Positions 1 through 11,049 of a stretch of 51,264 nucleotides of DNA are shown in pieces. The translations under genes were made by a program, and so were the position numbers. Every line of letters begins with the position of its first letter. The first letter of the stretch is position 1. Where the stretch lies: positions 1-51,264 of the forward strand of contig QPMI01000458.1 of NCBI GenBank assembly GCA_004431415.1, read 5' to 3'. Below the pieces are notes generated by a model, which made no database searches, was not told the DNA's origin, and worked only from the letters and a program-made list of their open reading frames with translations. Source of the stretch: Cyanophora paradoxa. Its lineage: Eukaryota; Glaucocystophyceae; Cyanophorales; Cyanophoraceae.

Positions 1-1249
1 TCGAGCGTCGGGGCGGCAGGCGGTGCTTGCGGCGCGGCCGCCGGTCGTCTCGTTCGGCCTCTCGGGGCGCATCCAGCCCCGCATCGAGTACCTCGCGGGC
101 CTGGGGAAGGGCCCCGCCGACGTACCCCTGGGCCCCGCCCTCCACGCCACGGACGAGGACTTCGCGGCCGAGGTGGCCGGTACCCCCCTGGAGGCCTGGC
201 TGGCGTTCAAGGGACCCTCGGCCGGCCCGGCCGGCCCGGCGAGGCGCCGGCGGTCCCGGGAGGGGCCCCCGGGCAGCATCAGCCCGGGACGAAGGCAGCC
301 GCGGGACGGCTCCTCGGCCTCGGGCCGGGGGCGGGCGGCGAGGCGGGAGGGGCGGGAGGCCCCGGGCGCAGCCTCGAGCGGCGAAGAGGCGGAGGGGCGG
401 CCGGCGCGCGGAGCCGGCGGACGAAGGGAGCCGCGGGCCGGGGACGGAGGCATCCGGAGGGGAGGAGGCGGCGGAGGGCGGCCGGCGCGGGGAGCCGGCG
501 GCCGCAGGAAGGCCGCCGGGGCGGAGGAGGGGCAGGAGGAGGCCTCGGCCCCGGCCGCAGGCGAGGGGCGGCCGCGGGCGCGGGCGCGGAGCGAGGGGGC
601 CCCGCGGCGGCCGCGCGGGGCGGCGGCCCGCGGGGAGGAGGCGCGCCCGGCGCCGGCGCCGGAGCCGGCGCCGGTGGAGGCGTCGCAGGTGCAGGCGGCG
701 GAGGCGGGCGGCGCGGCGCCGCCGCCCCGCGGGAGGAGGCGGCGGCGAGGAAACAGGAGTCCGGCGAGGGCGCGGCGGGCCGGCCGGGGGCGACGAGGGC
801 GCGCCGGGGCGGCCCCCGCCCTGCTCCTGGCGGACTGGCGGCTGCAGCGGATCCCGCGGAGGCGCCGGGCCCGGCGGCCGGCCGGCGAGGGCGAGGGCGA
901 GAGCGAGGAGGGGTCGGCGTCCCCGCGCCGCCGGCGGAGCGCCTCAGGGCGGGCCGGCCGGGAAGCGCGGCGGGCCGGGGCGGGCGGGGGCGGGCGGGGT
1001 CGGTGGCGGCGGCGGCGGCGGCGGCGGTGCGGCGGGCGCGGAGCCGGCGCTTCTCCCTCGTCAACCTCGTCTTCCGCGGCGAGGGCGGGGGGCCCGAGGG
1101 GGCCCCGGGGGGCGCCGGCGGCGACGAGGCGGCGGCCGGCGGCGACGCCGGATCCGGCCGCGGGGCGTCAATGCCGGGCTCTGGTGATCGTCCGGCCAGG
1201 GCTTCCCCTTAGTGGGCTGTTGCGGAAGACTCGCTTAGTCATTGGCTAA
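1..1249 (+). CDS. possible mTERF-like C-terminal fragment, 5' cut by window edge
   Basis: The frame is open from the window edge. Residues encoded at about 35-110 read PPVVSFGLSGRIQPRIEYLAGLG, in which the pattern L-x-x-RI-x-PR-x-x-YL-x-x-LG matches one repeat of the mitochondrial transcription termination factor (mTERF) family, helical-repeat proteins that bind organellar nucleic acid. Only one repeat is visible. Everything after about position 220 is Arg/Gly/Ala-rich low complexity in several frames at once, so the end of the gene is not defined and the long frame to 1,249 is probably not all coding. A second copy of this region without the mTERF-like segment lies at 20,765-21,170. The family call rests on one short motif. 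Confidence 0.3.
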   Translation, partial: RASGRQAVLAARPPVVSFGLSGRIQPRIEYLAGLGKGPADVPLGPALHATDEDFAAEVAGTPLEAWLAFKGPSAGPAGPARRRRSREGPPGSISPGRRQPRDGSSASGRGRAARREGREAPGAASSGEEAEGRPARGAGGRREPRAGDGGIRRGGGGGGRPARGAGGRRKAAGAEEGQEEASAPAAGEGRPRARARSEGAPRRPRGAAARGEEARPAPAPEPAPVEASQVQAAEAGGAAPPPRGRRRRRGNRSPARARRAGRGRRGRAGAAPALLLADWRLQRIPRRRRARRPAGEGEGESEEGSASPRRRRSASGRAGREARRAGAGGGGRGRWRRRRRRRCGGRGAGASPSSTSSSAARAGGPRGPRGAPAATRRRPAATPDPAAGRQCRALVIVRPGLPLSGLLRKTRLVIG

Positions 1250-2739
1250 CGTTTTCGTATCAGTTTATTTTCAGCTTAGCGCTAGCTACGTTATTTAAGG
1301 ATTGAGGAAGTCCGGGGCCGTGATCATGAGCTCAGACACCGGGCAATCGGCGAGTTCGATTCAAGGCCCGGCCGGGAAGGAACTTCGGAAAAGGAGGTAG
1401 CGCTAGCTATACTACTGCTATAGCTCGCTATAGCTAGAAGCCAGGCCGCCGGGCCCAGCGTCCGATTGACCCAAAGATCATAGGTCAGCTGCAACGACAT
1501 AGCTAGATTGACCCATCATAGGAATATATATATATGCTCTTACATATATCTTAACCTACGCACAAACCCGACCGACCTGCAAAACCGTAGGTCGGCCTTT
1601 AGGTCAGAATGGGGGGTCGTCTAGATCGGCCCACTTTGCGGCTCAGGCCTGGGGTTTTGGAGCATGCGCTCTTGCATGGTTGTAGCCAAGGCATCGGAGA
1701 AGCCTCAGAAGCATCAGCCGACAGGGTTTCTTGCAGCTGACGGGGAAGAATCGCTGTCAAACTTCCGGCTCGATTCGCGGGCGGTGCGCGTCACAGGCGG
1801 CGAGGAGACGATCAGGAAGCACGTAAGAACGATCATGTCAATCCTAATCGTCGCGTGAGGCTTCCTTCAACCCGCAGATCTGGAATCCTCGAACCTGCGG
1901 ATCGTGAGAAGAAGGCACGGACGAGCGGCGAACAATCGGCAGGTACAAAGGATCATCGGATTAGAGCGCTTTTATCGTCCGAACTCTGGCGTCCGAACAG
2001 AGTCGCGCGCTCTTGTGAAGAGGGCCGGGGCTTTTCAACGCGCTCTCTTCTGTGTGGCTTTCCATCACTTCTGCAGCTTCGCCGCTATGCAGCTCTCCAT
2101 CTTCTCCGCTTCGCGGTTGTGCACAGCTTGCGCTTCTTGCGCTGCCTGCGCGTGCTGGTGCTGGTGCTGGTGCCGGCGTTGCTCGGCGCCGAGAACCTAT
2201 CGTCCGAGCCCTCAGGTGCTCCTGCCCGCGCCTGCCCGTCCCGAAGCAGCGCTGCAGTGGTGTCGACTTCTGGTTGACGTCGAGCGCAGCGCTGGCGATC
2301 TATCGCGAGTTCCCCAGTATGCTCAATCTCCAGGTCCGCCGCCGTCCCTTCAGCTGCAGCTGGCTTAGGTCCGCTAGCTTAAAACCCGACACGAACTGGC
2401 CCAGGCATTTGCGCTCTCCAGCTCCCTGGGCCGGGCACGTGACTCCGGTCAATCACAAGCCTCCGTCCCTCCGCCCGTCTCCTTCACTTGCGTCCCGCGG
2501 CCGACTTAAGAGCCAGATTCCGCCGCCTTCCCCGGCGCTCGAGTTCAAGCCCCCCGCTATCCCGCCTGACGTTTCTCGGCACCCGCAGGTCGTTGCGGCG
2601 GTACTCTACCGAAGAAAATCGAAGGATCACCAGACTTTTTCCAGAAATTAATCAAAGAAAAGCATGTAATAATAGAAAAGAAAAGCATGTACTTATAATT
2701 AATAATAATATTCGGCAATAATAATGATCAAGCCGACAA
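1250..2739. other. intergenic stretch, no gene seen
   Basis: Short frames occur on both strands, but none shows a domain, a consistent exon pattern or a paralogue elsewhere in the window. There are short TA-rich palindromes (for example around 1,400-1,435 and 1,525-1,545). I see nothing else supportable. Confidence 0.5.
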
Positions 2740-3430
2740 GCCGAAGGGGGGTAGGGGGTAGACAAGTCCAAACAAGTCTGACCCCCCTTCCCCTCGGACT
2801 TGTCTGGACCCTTCCCCCCCCCCCCCCCCTCCCCCCCCATTTTAATTTCCCGTCCCCTCAGACTTGTCTGACCCCCTTTAGACTTGTCTGAAGCCCCCCC
2901 CCCCCCCCCCCCGCCCCCCTTTCCCGTCCCTCAGACTTGTCTGACCCCCTTTAGACTTGTCTGAAGCCCCCCCCCCGCCCCCCCCGCGAGATGCCCAGGC
3001 AATCATAATGATTCGAAGGGTGGGGGGGGGGGGGAGACTTGTCTGACCCCCCTTCAGACTATCTGACCCCCCTCAGACTTGTCTGACCCCTCAGACTTGT
3101 CTGACCCCCCTTCAGACTTGTCTGAACCCACCCCTCCCCCCTTAGACTTGTCTGACCCCCTTCCCCCCTTAGACTTGTCTGACCCCCTTAAGACTTATCT
3201 GACCCCCCTCGGACTTGTCTGACCCCTCAGACTTGTCTGACCCCCTTCAGACTTGTCTGAACCCACCCCTCCCCCCTTAGACTTGTCTGACCCCCCTTCC
3301 CCCTTAGACTTGTCTGACCCCCTTAAGACTTATCTGACCCCCTCAGACTTGTCTGACCCCCTCAGACTTGTCTGACCCCCTTCAGACTTGTCTGAACCCC
3401 CCCCTCCCCCCCCCCCCCCCCCCCCCGACC
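2740..3430. repeat. minisatellite of CAGACTTGTCTGACCCC-type units with poly-C tracts
   Basis: About thirty copies of a unit containing CAGACTTGTCTG followed by a C-run and a short spacer (CCTT, CCCTCC) fill this stretch. The core is itself an inverted repeat, CAGAC-TT-GTCTG. Units vary in spacing (roughly 18-30 bp) and are interrupted by long C-tracts near 2,815-2,830, 2,895-2,912 and 3,402-3,426. A short higher-order duplication is visible: the order of spacers at 3,045-3,170 recurs at 3,185-3,310. No coding potential. Confidence 0.9.
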
Positions 3431-4850
3431 GCGGCCGCGCCCCCGGCCCCCTAGGGCTCACAGTGGAGACGATAGGCTCACCACGCGAAACAGTTCGACA
3501 AGTGCGCATTTTCTTTTGACTTCAAAAGAATATTTACAATTTGTCTGCGCGACCCCCCCCCCCCCTCCCCCCCCACCCCCGGCGGATCTAGACCCCCCCC
3601 CCCCCCCCCCCCGCGATACACGCCGTCTAGCCTACGAGGCTTTACGCTTTGCCCGTCTAGCCGATGGGGCTAGATGCCTACTGGGGGAAGACATGCGGGG
3701 TATAATGTATAGCCCAGTTGCCTGGGGATGATTAGATTCGTCGCCGATTGCGTGGCATTATTGATTCTCAGCACAGACCGGTTGGCAACTCCGGCGAGCG
3801 GAATGGATCCAGCGACGCCACACGAGGCGCCAACGACGCCGCCTGCTTCGGGCGGCACTGGAGCAAACGGCGGGTGCGCTGTGCTGCGCGGCCGGCCGTG
3901 CGCGCAGCCTGCCCAGCCGCGCGCGCAGCTGGCGTGCTGACGTCACGGCCATCCCACAGAAACAAGCGGAAATCTCCCTCGCAAGCGTTGCTTGACGGCC
4001 CCGGCCCCAACAGCCGACAGCGCCTCGACATGGACACTACAGCAGGCAACACGCTCGTAGGCCAAGCGGAACACACGTGCGTATTGACCGACTCGTCCTT
4101 TTCCCTGAAGGATCTGACCTGGCGTGCGCGCCCTGCGCAGCAACGGGTCGCCGCGCTCCCTTTCCTTCCAAGGCCGCGCGCTCCCTTTCCTTCCAAGGCC
4201 GCGCGCTCCAGCTGGTAACAGCGGGGCATGCCTAGGTGACGACGAGCTGGAGGATGGATTCGAGGCGGAGGGCTCGCCGCTCGCAGTCGCGGCCGGCGCC
4301 CCGGTGCGCGTTTCAAATTTGATCTGCCGCGCCGACCCACTCACGGCGGCCCCGCCGCAGATTCCTGCCGCGGCTCAGTCTGAGGGCGACTGCGAGGGCC
4401 ATCGCCAAGGTCCAAGTAAGCCCAAGCCGGCGGGCCGCCCCCCCGCGCCGCCGCCGACACCGAACGCATGTGCAGGCGGCGACCTTCCCTCTGGCGCCCA
4501 GCCTGGCAGCACAGAGAACGACGCCAATCGCGAGGGCCTAATCCCAGGTCTTCGCCGCCCCCCCTCCCCCCCCCTCCTCGCGCCGTATATGCCGCTCCCC
4601 CAACCCGTGACCGCCGCTAAACCAAGTCACCGGCGCAGTCACCGGCCTTGGAGCAGCCATGGCGCTTTCTGTCGGCCGCCATAGCGCCCCGGCCGCGTTC
4701 CCCGCCAGCGGCACTCTCCCGGTCCGATTCTCCTATCTTTGAATTCTTCTGTTCGCCGTGAACCCCTTCTCCTTCTTCGGAACAGGAATCTGGCATCGCG
4801 GGTGCGCACGGCAACGGCAACGAGCAGGATGCTATGGGCATCGAGGGCAT
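3431..4850. other. GC-rich stretch with poly-C tracts, weak coding signal only
   Basis: C-tracts continue to about 3,612. From about 3,900 to 4,680 several frames are open on both strands, as expected at this GC content. A short block near 4,290-4,345 encoding VR(V/A)SNLI recurs at 14,380-14,405, so this may hold exons or flanking sequence shared by the two copies of the duplicated block. I cannot define a gene. Confidence 0.35.
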
Positions 4851-4851
4851 C

Positions 4852-7322
4852 ATCCTGCCATCGGGCGTCCACGAGGCCGCGACCGCCCCCACGGTTTGTG
4901 CCTGGACTTCCATTATCCGATCAATGCTGCTTTCTTATATTTACGGCTATCCTCTTCAGGAGCCGGGCAGGTTTATCAAGATTGCCGAGGGTTTGGAATT
5001 CAGATCCCTGGACAACGTCGCATACATTCCCGGCAGCGCGGATGTCCCACGTGCGCCCTTACTGGTTTTGCAATTTCTGGTCTAAATTCGATGCGCAGAG
5101 TTTGTGCTGTTCGATCCGAACATCCTGCCGCGTGAGGTCGTCCAGAATCTCCGCTGCCAGCAGTCCAACTGCGGCAAGGTGATGCCCAGCGTTGCTGTTC
5201 TCTCCCACGACTCTCGCCACGCCGGCCTGAGGATCTGTGGGTGCTTGCCCGCCCGGCCCCCTCGTACCCCCCGCAGGATTCCCCACCCCGCTCCCCTTTC
5301 CCCCTCTCCCACCTAATCATTTATCCCACCCCTCTCCTCTGGCTCCACCCCGAGCGCCCGCCTCCTTTCTCCCCGCTCTGGATCCCCCTCCACCCCTCCC
5401 CCCCTCCTCCCCTCCCCTTCCCCCTCCCCCTGCCCACCCCTTCCCCTCCCCCCTCCCCTCCCCTCCCCCGCCCCGCCCCGCCCCGCCGTCCCGCTCCCCG
5501 GCCCCCAGCCTCCCTAATCGATAACGCGCTTTTCTATCCTTGCTGCAGGTCTCACGTCTTCATATGCTCGGATCTCTCCTGCGCCAACTGCCGCTCCGGC
5601 AAATTCACCCACGACGGGTCCCTGCGCACCGCGGAGATGAACGGCCAGAAGGCAAGCGCGCGCTCCCTTCTCCGCTTCGGGCCTTGGCCGCCGACCCTTG
5701 GCCGCCGCGCGCGCAGGTGTTCGAGATCGTCTGCGCTCACGAGAAGTGCGCAAGTGCGGGCGGGCCGGTGATCGTGCTGGCGACCGCGAGCCTCGAGGAC
5801 GAGAACTCCGTGCACTTCACTCTCTTGCGGGCGTACAAACTCCTCTCGTCCTGTACCTTCGCGTACGAGTGCGTTCTCCGCCCGCACCCCCGTCTTCGTT
5901 GCCTCCTTGATCCTGATTCGGTATGCTCCCGCAGCTTCAAGCAGGAGCTTGGGATGTACGTGAAGCGCCCCTCCAACCGCGGCTGCCCGCAGAAGTTCCC
6001 TCCGGGGTCCGACGAGCATATCAAGGTGCACATCTGGATCTTATTTCTAGACCCGGCTCATCGGTTGCGGCCCACTGACCCGGTGCACGCGCAGCATGTC
6101 CTTTTCGGCTGCGAGTTCCGCCCCGAGGAGTGCCAGCACTGCAAGAAGATGGTCATGGTCAAGGACATGATCAGCCACTTGGTGCGCGCGTCGCATTGTT
6201 TTTGGTGCTGCCGCTCTTGCTGACGCTCTCCTCGGGCGCAGATGGAGTGCGAGAAGTGCGGCGCGAAGTACTGCCTCGGCACGGAGGAGCTTCAGAAGCA
6301 CGAGGGCGTGTGCCCGAAGAAGGTCGTGAAGTGCCCGAACGTGGTGCTTGATCTATTATGCGTTCGAATTCCCACTTTGCGTGCATTCAATCCAACGAGG
6401 CTTGGTGTTCGCGTCAGGACGGCTCGCTTCAGTGCTCCGCGGAGTACGAGCGCTGCATGAAGGACGACCACAACAAGGTTTGTGAGTACTGGGAGGTCGA
6501 TTGCGCCGTGCCGGGGTGTGGCGAGAAGGTGCGCGAGAGCGTCGCCGTCGCGGGTTTCTTCTTGCGCGCGACTTCTCGTCTTCGCGCAGATGCTCCGGCA
6601 CAAGCTGCCGGGCCACAACGAGGAGAAGGAAGTGCACCACCTTCGGCTCGAGCTCGAGGTCCGTCTCCTGCGCCTCCCGCCTCTAGATGTTGCCCCCCGC
6701 TTACCTTGAGCACCCAGCTCAACAAGGCCAAGACCGCGGACCTGCAGGCCAAGTATTCGGCCCTCGAAGCCAAGAATTCGGCGCTGGAGGCTGATGCCGC
6801 GGCCGCGATAGCCAAGACCGCGTTTGTGGAGGCTGTGGTCGAGCAGACGTCGAAGCAGGTAACCCTGGCCCTCCCCCTGGAGCGCGGGGCCTTCGCCTGA
6901 CGATGGGGGGCGCAGGTGGGGGCCCTCGAGGCCCTCGGGGGCCTCGCGACCAAGGCCGCCCTCGAGGCCGCGAAGGAGGAGATGACGCAGGTGCGCGCCC
7001 CTCGATCCCCTCACCCGTCCCCCGCCGAGCTGAGCGGCGTAGCAGAAGGTGCTCCACAAGAACGCCGACCTCGACCTCGTCAAGGAGAACTTCAACAGCT
7101 TCAAGGCGACCACCGAGACCCGCCTCGGTGGCCTCGAGACCAGCGTCCGCCAGCTGCAGGTCCGCGCTGCTCCCCGCGCGCCGCCGCCCTCGTTTCGGCC
7201 CCTGAGCGCCCCCGCAGGAAGCGGGCCACGAGGAGAACAGCTGGGACGCAGCGAACGTCGCTGCCAGCCCCGCGAAGAAGTTGGTGCGAGAAACAATGCC
7301 CCGCCTCCACAATGGCGACTAG
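4852..7322 (+). CDS. TRAF-type zinc-finger and coiled-coil protein, multi-exon (copy 1)
   Basis: Coding segments separated by short introns with AG acceptors and GT or GC donors can be followed from about 5,101 to a TAG at 7,320-7,322. They include 5,101-5,240, 5,549-5,651 (GC donor at 5,652), 5,717 onward, about 5,935-6,025, 6,095-6,180, 6,241-6,340, 6,421-6,528 and then coiled-coil exons to 7,322. Cys/His pairs spaced as in TRAF-type zinc fingers appear in order, for example CQHCKK...HL, CEKCGAKYC...H...C, and CAVPGCGEK...H. They are followed by Ala/Glu/Lys-rich helices (LNKAKTADLQAKYSALE) and a short tail. TRAF fingers with a coiled coil usually make oligomeric adaptor proteins in signalling; the partner here is unknown. 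The 5' exons (4,852-5,100, including a possible CPTC) are uncertain. A diverged copy of the coiled-coil half lies at 14.67-16.55 kb. Confidence 0.65.
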
Positions 7323-7860
7323 CGCATCGCTAACGGCTGCGGGGCGGGGCGGCGCAGCGGTCGGACACCAGGAAGGCAACTGTTGCCAAGGAGGCCAGCA
7401 AGGGGGCCAGCCCTTCGCCTCAGCAGGTCGGGCCGCGCCCGGGCTCGTCCTAGATAGACAAGCGTCGGATTGAATCTAGAACTAGAGATTGTTTTAAATA
7501 TGATCACATATAAACGTTGACACATTGACACAGCCGGGGCCCGGTTCCGGGGTGAGCGTGCGGCGAGCATTCATGATCAGCTCACGCTCCTGCGCAGCTG
7601 CTCCGAGAGAGCGCCTGCGCAGCTGCTCCGATCGATCTGGATGTAGAGACGCCAAGACGCACGGCGACCCCCGCATCGGATGTTCCCCTCTCGTCCTCGG
7701 TGCGCCGACGGTGGCCGCGCGCGCGCGGGTTTCCCTGGACGACCATCTGCAGCCTGCTCACATCGTGTCGCAGAGAAGCAGGCGCTCGGCAGAGCGCAAG
7801 CTCTGCCGGTCACCGGATGCGGAGCCGTCGGTTGCAGGAGCTCGCGATCGAGCCGCAGCC
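7323..7860. other. short intergenic stretch
   Basis: This lies between the TRAF-like gene and the next recognisable exon. No domain or repeat stands out. It could contain 5' exons of the following gene, because the matching position before copy 2 (16.55-16.78 kb) is equally uninformative. Confidence 0.4.
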
Positions 7861-8812
7861 ATCGATATCGCGCAGGCCGACAACGTGTGCAACGCGAAAA
7901 AGCTGCAGCTAGCGCAGGCGGTCAGCAGAGTAAAAAAAGCGCTGAGAGATAGGAGCGGCGAGCACGACCGCCGTGAAGTCTTCGTCGGCTTCGATCGGAT
8001 CTTCGATCGGATTCTAGAGGAGGTGAGCGGAGTACTCGGTAGACTAGCGAGCACTGCCCCGCTGACTTTCATTCTCGCCACGTCGACATCGCAGGTTTTA
8101 AAATTTTTGCCCGTGTCGCATCTGGCGCCGGCCGTGATTCGGTTCCTCGACACTGTGTACCGGCTGATGTACGGGAGGGGCCTGGCCCTGGTGGAGGGGA
8201 GCACGGAGGGCGACGAGAGTGAGACGAGCGCGGAGTTGGAGAGCGAGGAGAGCTGGGTCTTCGTCAGTCGGGATCCATCATCATCAGTCAGGGTGCGACA
8301 AGACATGGCCGTCGTGTGCGTCCGTGCGCGCATGGCTCGCGCCGATCGGTACTGACGGCCGCGGCAGGAACGCCGTCCTGCACGCGGAGTGGGCGGCCGC
8401 GGCGCCCGAGCGTGCGCTCCGCCTGCTCGACAAGGCGTTCGAGATCGCGCTGGCGGCGGCGGTTCCGGAGGAGGGTCCGAAGAGGAGGAAGAAGAAGCCC
8501 ACGAAGGCCAAGAGAGAGACTAGGAAGAGGCTGGAGCACAAGGGGTACAAGGCGATCTCGCTGCTGTACCGGGCCTTCTTCGAGCAGCGCTGGGCCGCCT
8601 TCCTCGCCACCCGGTGCGCGGCCCCGGCCCCGGCCCGCGCTCGAGCTGAGTCGACGCTGACCGGCGCGCGCGCGCGGGCGAGCTCAGGGAGCGCTGGGCC
8701 GCCAACCTGAAGAGCATGGGCGTGACGGAGGAGCAGCGCGACAACGCTCGGCTCTACGTCGAGAAGGCCCAGGCTTCAATCGAGCAGGAGGGGGAAGGCA
8801 GCGCCCCGTCCG
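7861..8812 (+). CDS. unknown multi-exon gene (copy 1 of a paralogous pair)
   Basis: Supported mainly by a second copy at 16.78-17.62 kb. Matching exons, in order: a helix with AVSRVKKALRDRSGEHDRR followed by V/FDGFD-type residues (donor after 8,020); a segment starting about 8,094 with YRLMYGRGLALVEG; a longer exon from about 8,367 with EWAAAAPERALRLLDKAFE and AISLLYRAFFEQRWAAFLATR; and a last part near 8,697-8,800 with WAANLKSMG and a Glu/Ser-rich tail. The repeated helix pairs (AAPERALRLLDKAF, AISLLYRAF) look like an all-alpha fold. I do not recognise the family. Exon ends are approximate. Confidence 0.45.
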
Positions 8813-9612
8813 ACTCGTCGCCCGCCCCCGCGCTTCCGTGCGCGCCGGGCCTCGAGCTCCCGCCGGGCCCCCACCCCGGCTCCCTCTGACCGGGCCGCGT
8901 GCAGGGGGCGCGAGGGCGCGAGCTCGAGCCCCGCCGCGGCCGCCGCCGCCCGGCGGCAGCGTCGGCTGCGCCGCGCCCGGCGCTGCCATCGGGAGGCCCC
9001 CGGCGCCTGCGCCGCAGCTCCGCCGCTCGGACGCCTCCTCGAGCCTCTGCCCCGCCCTGGCCCAGCCCGGGCCCCCGGCTCCGCGCTCGGCGCCGCTCAG
9101 GCCCAGGTTCCCGTGCGCTGTACCCCTCTCGAGCCTCATCGCACTCCCGCCCCCCCCCTCTTAAGTCTCGCGCGTGCACGTGCGCATGCACAGGACCGGA
9201 TGAACGGGAAGCCCCAGCTGCAGCGTGGACGAGCCGACCGTCAGCTCGAGACGGCGCCCCTTTCACCGAATTCAACCCAGCCCGCCCGTCCTTTTCAGCT
9301 TGGTTGAGTACTTTATGATCACGATTATGTACACGGGCAAGCCATCCCGGAGCGGGAGCAGGGAGGAGGGCGTAGGGGGGGGGGGCGAAGGGGGGGGAAA
9401 GGGGGGGGGGCCTAGACGCGGCTAGGGTCGGATGATTAATACGTATACGTATACTTCGGTCGGCAATTGAGTCCCGGGTCGGGGCCTAGAGGGGGCGGGT
9501 GTCGGCTGAAGCCGGCGTATTAGGCCCACCGTACCCCGGTGTAATGTAGATCTGTAATTCATATTGATAATTAGGTCGGGCGCGCCAAGGTCGGCCGACG
9601 CCGGCGGGCTAG
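8813..9612. other. intergenic or 3' flank, G-tracts
   Basis: A Pro/Ala/Arg-rich open stretch to about 9,160 is compositional. G-tracts lie at 9,377-9,408. The flank around 9,480-9,600 (CGGTGTAATGTAGATCTG and a TTAGGTCG segment) has a recognisable partner at 18,180-18,300, so the duplication includes non-coding sequence. Confidence 0.45.
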
Positions 9613-11035
9613 AGGCGGCGAGGCGCGGCGAGGGAGCGGAGGGTGTCGTCGATGGCGCGCGCCTCGCGCACGCCCCGCAGCGCCTTCACCGTCTCCACGA
9701 ACCGCCGCGCCCGCTCCGCCAGCTGCAGGGGGGCGGGCCGGGGGCAGCGAGGTGAGGGCGGCGGGCGGGGCGAGCCCGCGCTGTCACTGCGCCGGGGGGG
9801 GCGAGGAGGCAGGGCCGGCTCGAAGTCATGGCTAGCCTCGAGAGTTGGAGCGGCTAACGGCTAGACCCGCCCAAGCCTCGGCTAGCCCCCCGCTTACCTC
9901 GGCGTCGGTGTCGGAGAGGACGGCGGGGCAGCACGCGTCGTGCGGGATCAGCACCGACCCCGGCCGCCTGCCCCCGCGCCCGGGTACCGTGAGGGCGGGG
10001 GGGGGGGGGAGGGGGGGGGGGGGGGTAGGGCGCACTCGGGCTCGACGATGGCGGCGGGGCCCCGCGGGAAGGCGCCCCCTGCGGGGGCACAGGGGCCCTG
10101 CGGGGCGGGGAGCGGGGCGTAAGCTAAAGGGCGGAAGTCGAGAGCGCGTGGGCCGCGCCGCGGGGCGGCGGGCGCACCGCGCAGGAGGAGCCGGGGGCGC
10201 AGGATGACGGGGCGCAGGAGGAGGAGGGGGGGGGAGGAGGAGGGCGGGGCCGGGGAGGCGGCGAGGCGCTCGCGGAGGCGGTGGGAGGGCGGAAGCCGAG
10301 CGGCGGGGCGGCGGGCGCACCGAGCAGGAGGAGCCGGGGGCGCAGGAGGTTGGGGCGCAGAAGGAGGAGGAGGGCGGGGCCGGGGACGCGGCGAGGCGGT
10401 CACGGAGCCGCTCGAGGGGTACCTGCGGGGGCAGCGAGACGGGCCCCGGCTCCGGCGCCGCGCAGTCCGTGCAGCCGAACGCCGAGGCGCAGTGCACGCT
10501 GCCGGAAAGATCAGATCAAATCGCGAGCAGCCAAGCGCGTCTCGAGCCGAGCTCTCGTTCGGGGCGGGCGCACACGTAAGAGGCGGAGAGGATGTCGTCG
10601 GCGAGGGCGACGCAGTCCTTCCCCGCGTGGAGGCGCGCGGTGAAGCGGCGGCCCTCGGCCGCCACGTCGAGCACGAGGTGGTCCTTCCTGAAGAGCGGCC
10701 GCTTCAGGTCCTGCTTGTCGATCGCCCTGAGGGCGCGGGAGGAAGTGAGCGGAACTTTTGATCGGCCGCGGATTCGGGCCGGGCTTCAAGGACGCACTCG
10801 AGCGGTATTTGAAGCGTTTCGAGCTTCGCGGGAGGTCGGTTCGGCGAGAGCGCGATGAGGACGGGCTCGCGGAGCGCCATGACGAGGGACTTGTCGGTGA
10901 CCTGGACGCGCTCGCAGCGGATGGGGAGCTTGACGGGCTCTCCCTCGGGCACGCTGAACTCGAGCTCCGCTCTCGCGTCGCTGAACACGCGGCGACGAAG
11001 CCGGCCGGCGCTGGAGAGGAGCCCGAGCTCGCCAT
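9613..11035 (-). CDS. unknown six-exon gene (minus strand, copy 1)
   Basis: The same exon series occurs in the copy at 18.32-19.58 kb, which makes the model credible. Reading leftward: a first exon encoding ELEFSVPEGEPVKLPIRC...KLETLQIPLECVLEA; then IDKQDLKRPLFRKDHLVLDVAAEG...ADDILSASYVCAR; then a Cys-bearing exon (VHCASAFGCTDCAAPEPGP); GPAAIVEPEC; SVLIPHDACCPAVLSDTDAE; and a last exon (about 9,725-9,613) with LAERARRFVETVKALRG ending in a TAG. The first intron has a GC donor in the sister copy. The product would be roughly 290 residues. The paired Cys motifs might bind a metal; I do not recognise the family. G- and C-tracts in introns near 10,000-10,025 and 10,225-10,240. Confidence 0.5.
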
Positions 11036-11049
11036 CTTCGATGGTCGCT

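Noticed and set aside
279-1064. 261-codon minus-strand open frame and other long frames at the window start
   Set aside because: Pro/Ala/Arg low complexity, open in several frames at once; a composition effect.
1304-1330. GAGGAAGTCCGGGG resembles the RNase P RNA core word
   Set aside because: One base short of the usual word and no partner conserved regions (such as ACAGAA) or pairing downstream.
1345-1375. GTTCGATTC resembles a tRNA T-loop
   Set aside because: No acceptor stem, anticodon arm or D-arm of correct spacing could be fitted.
2740-3430. Telomere-type repeat
   Set aside because: The unit is long, variable in spacing and internal to the contig, unlike short telomere words.
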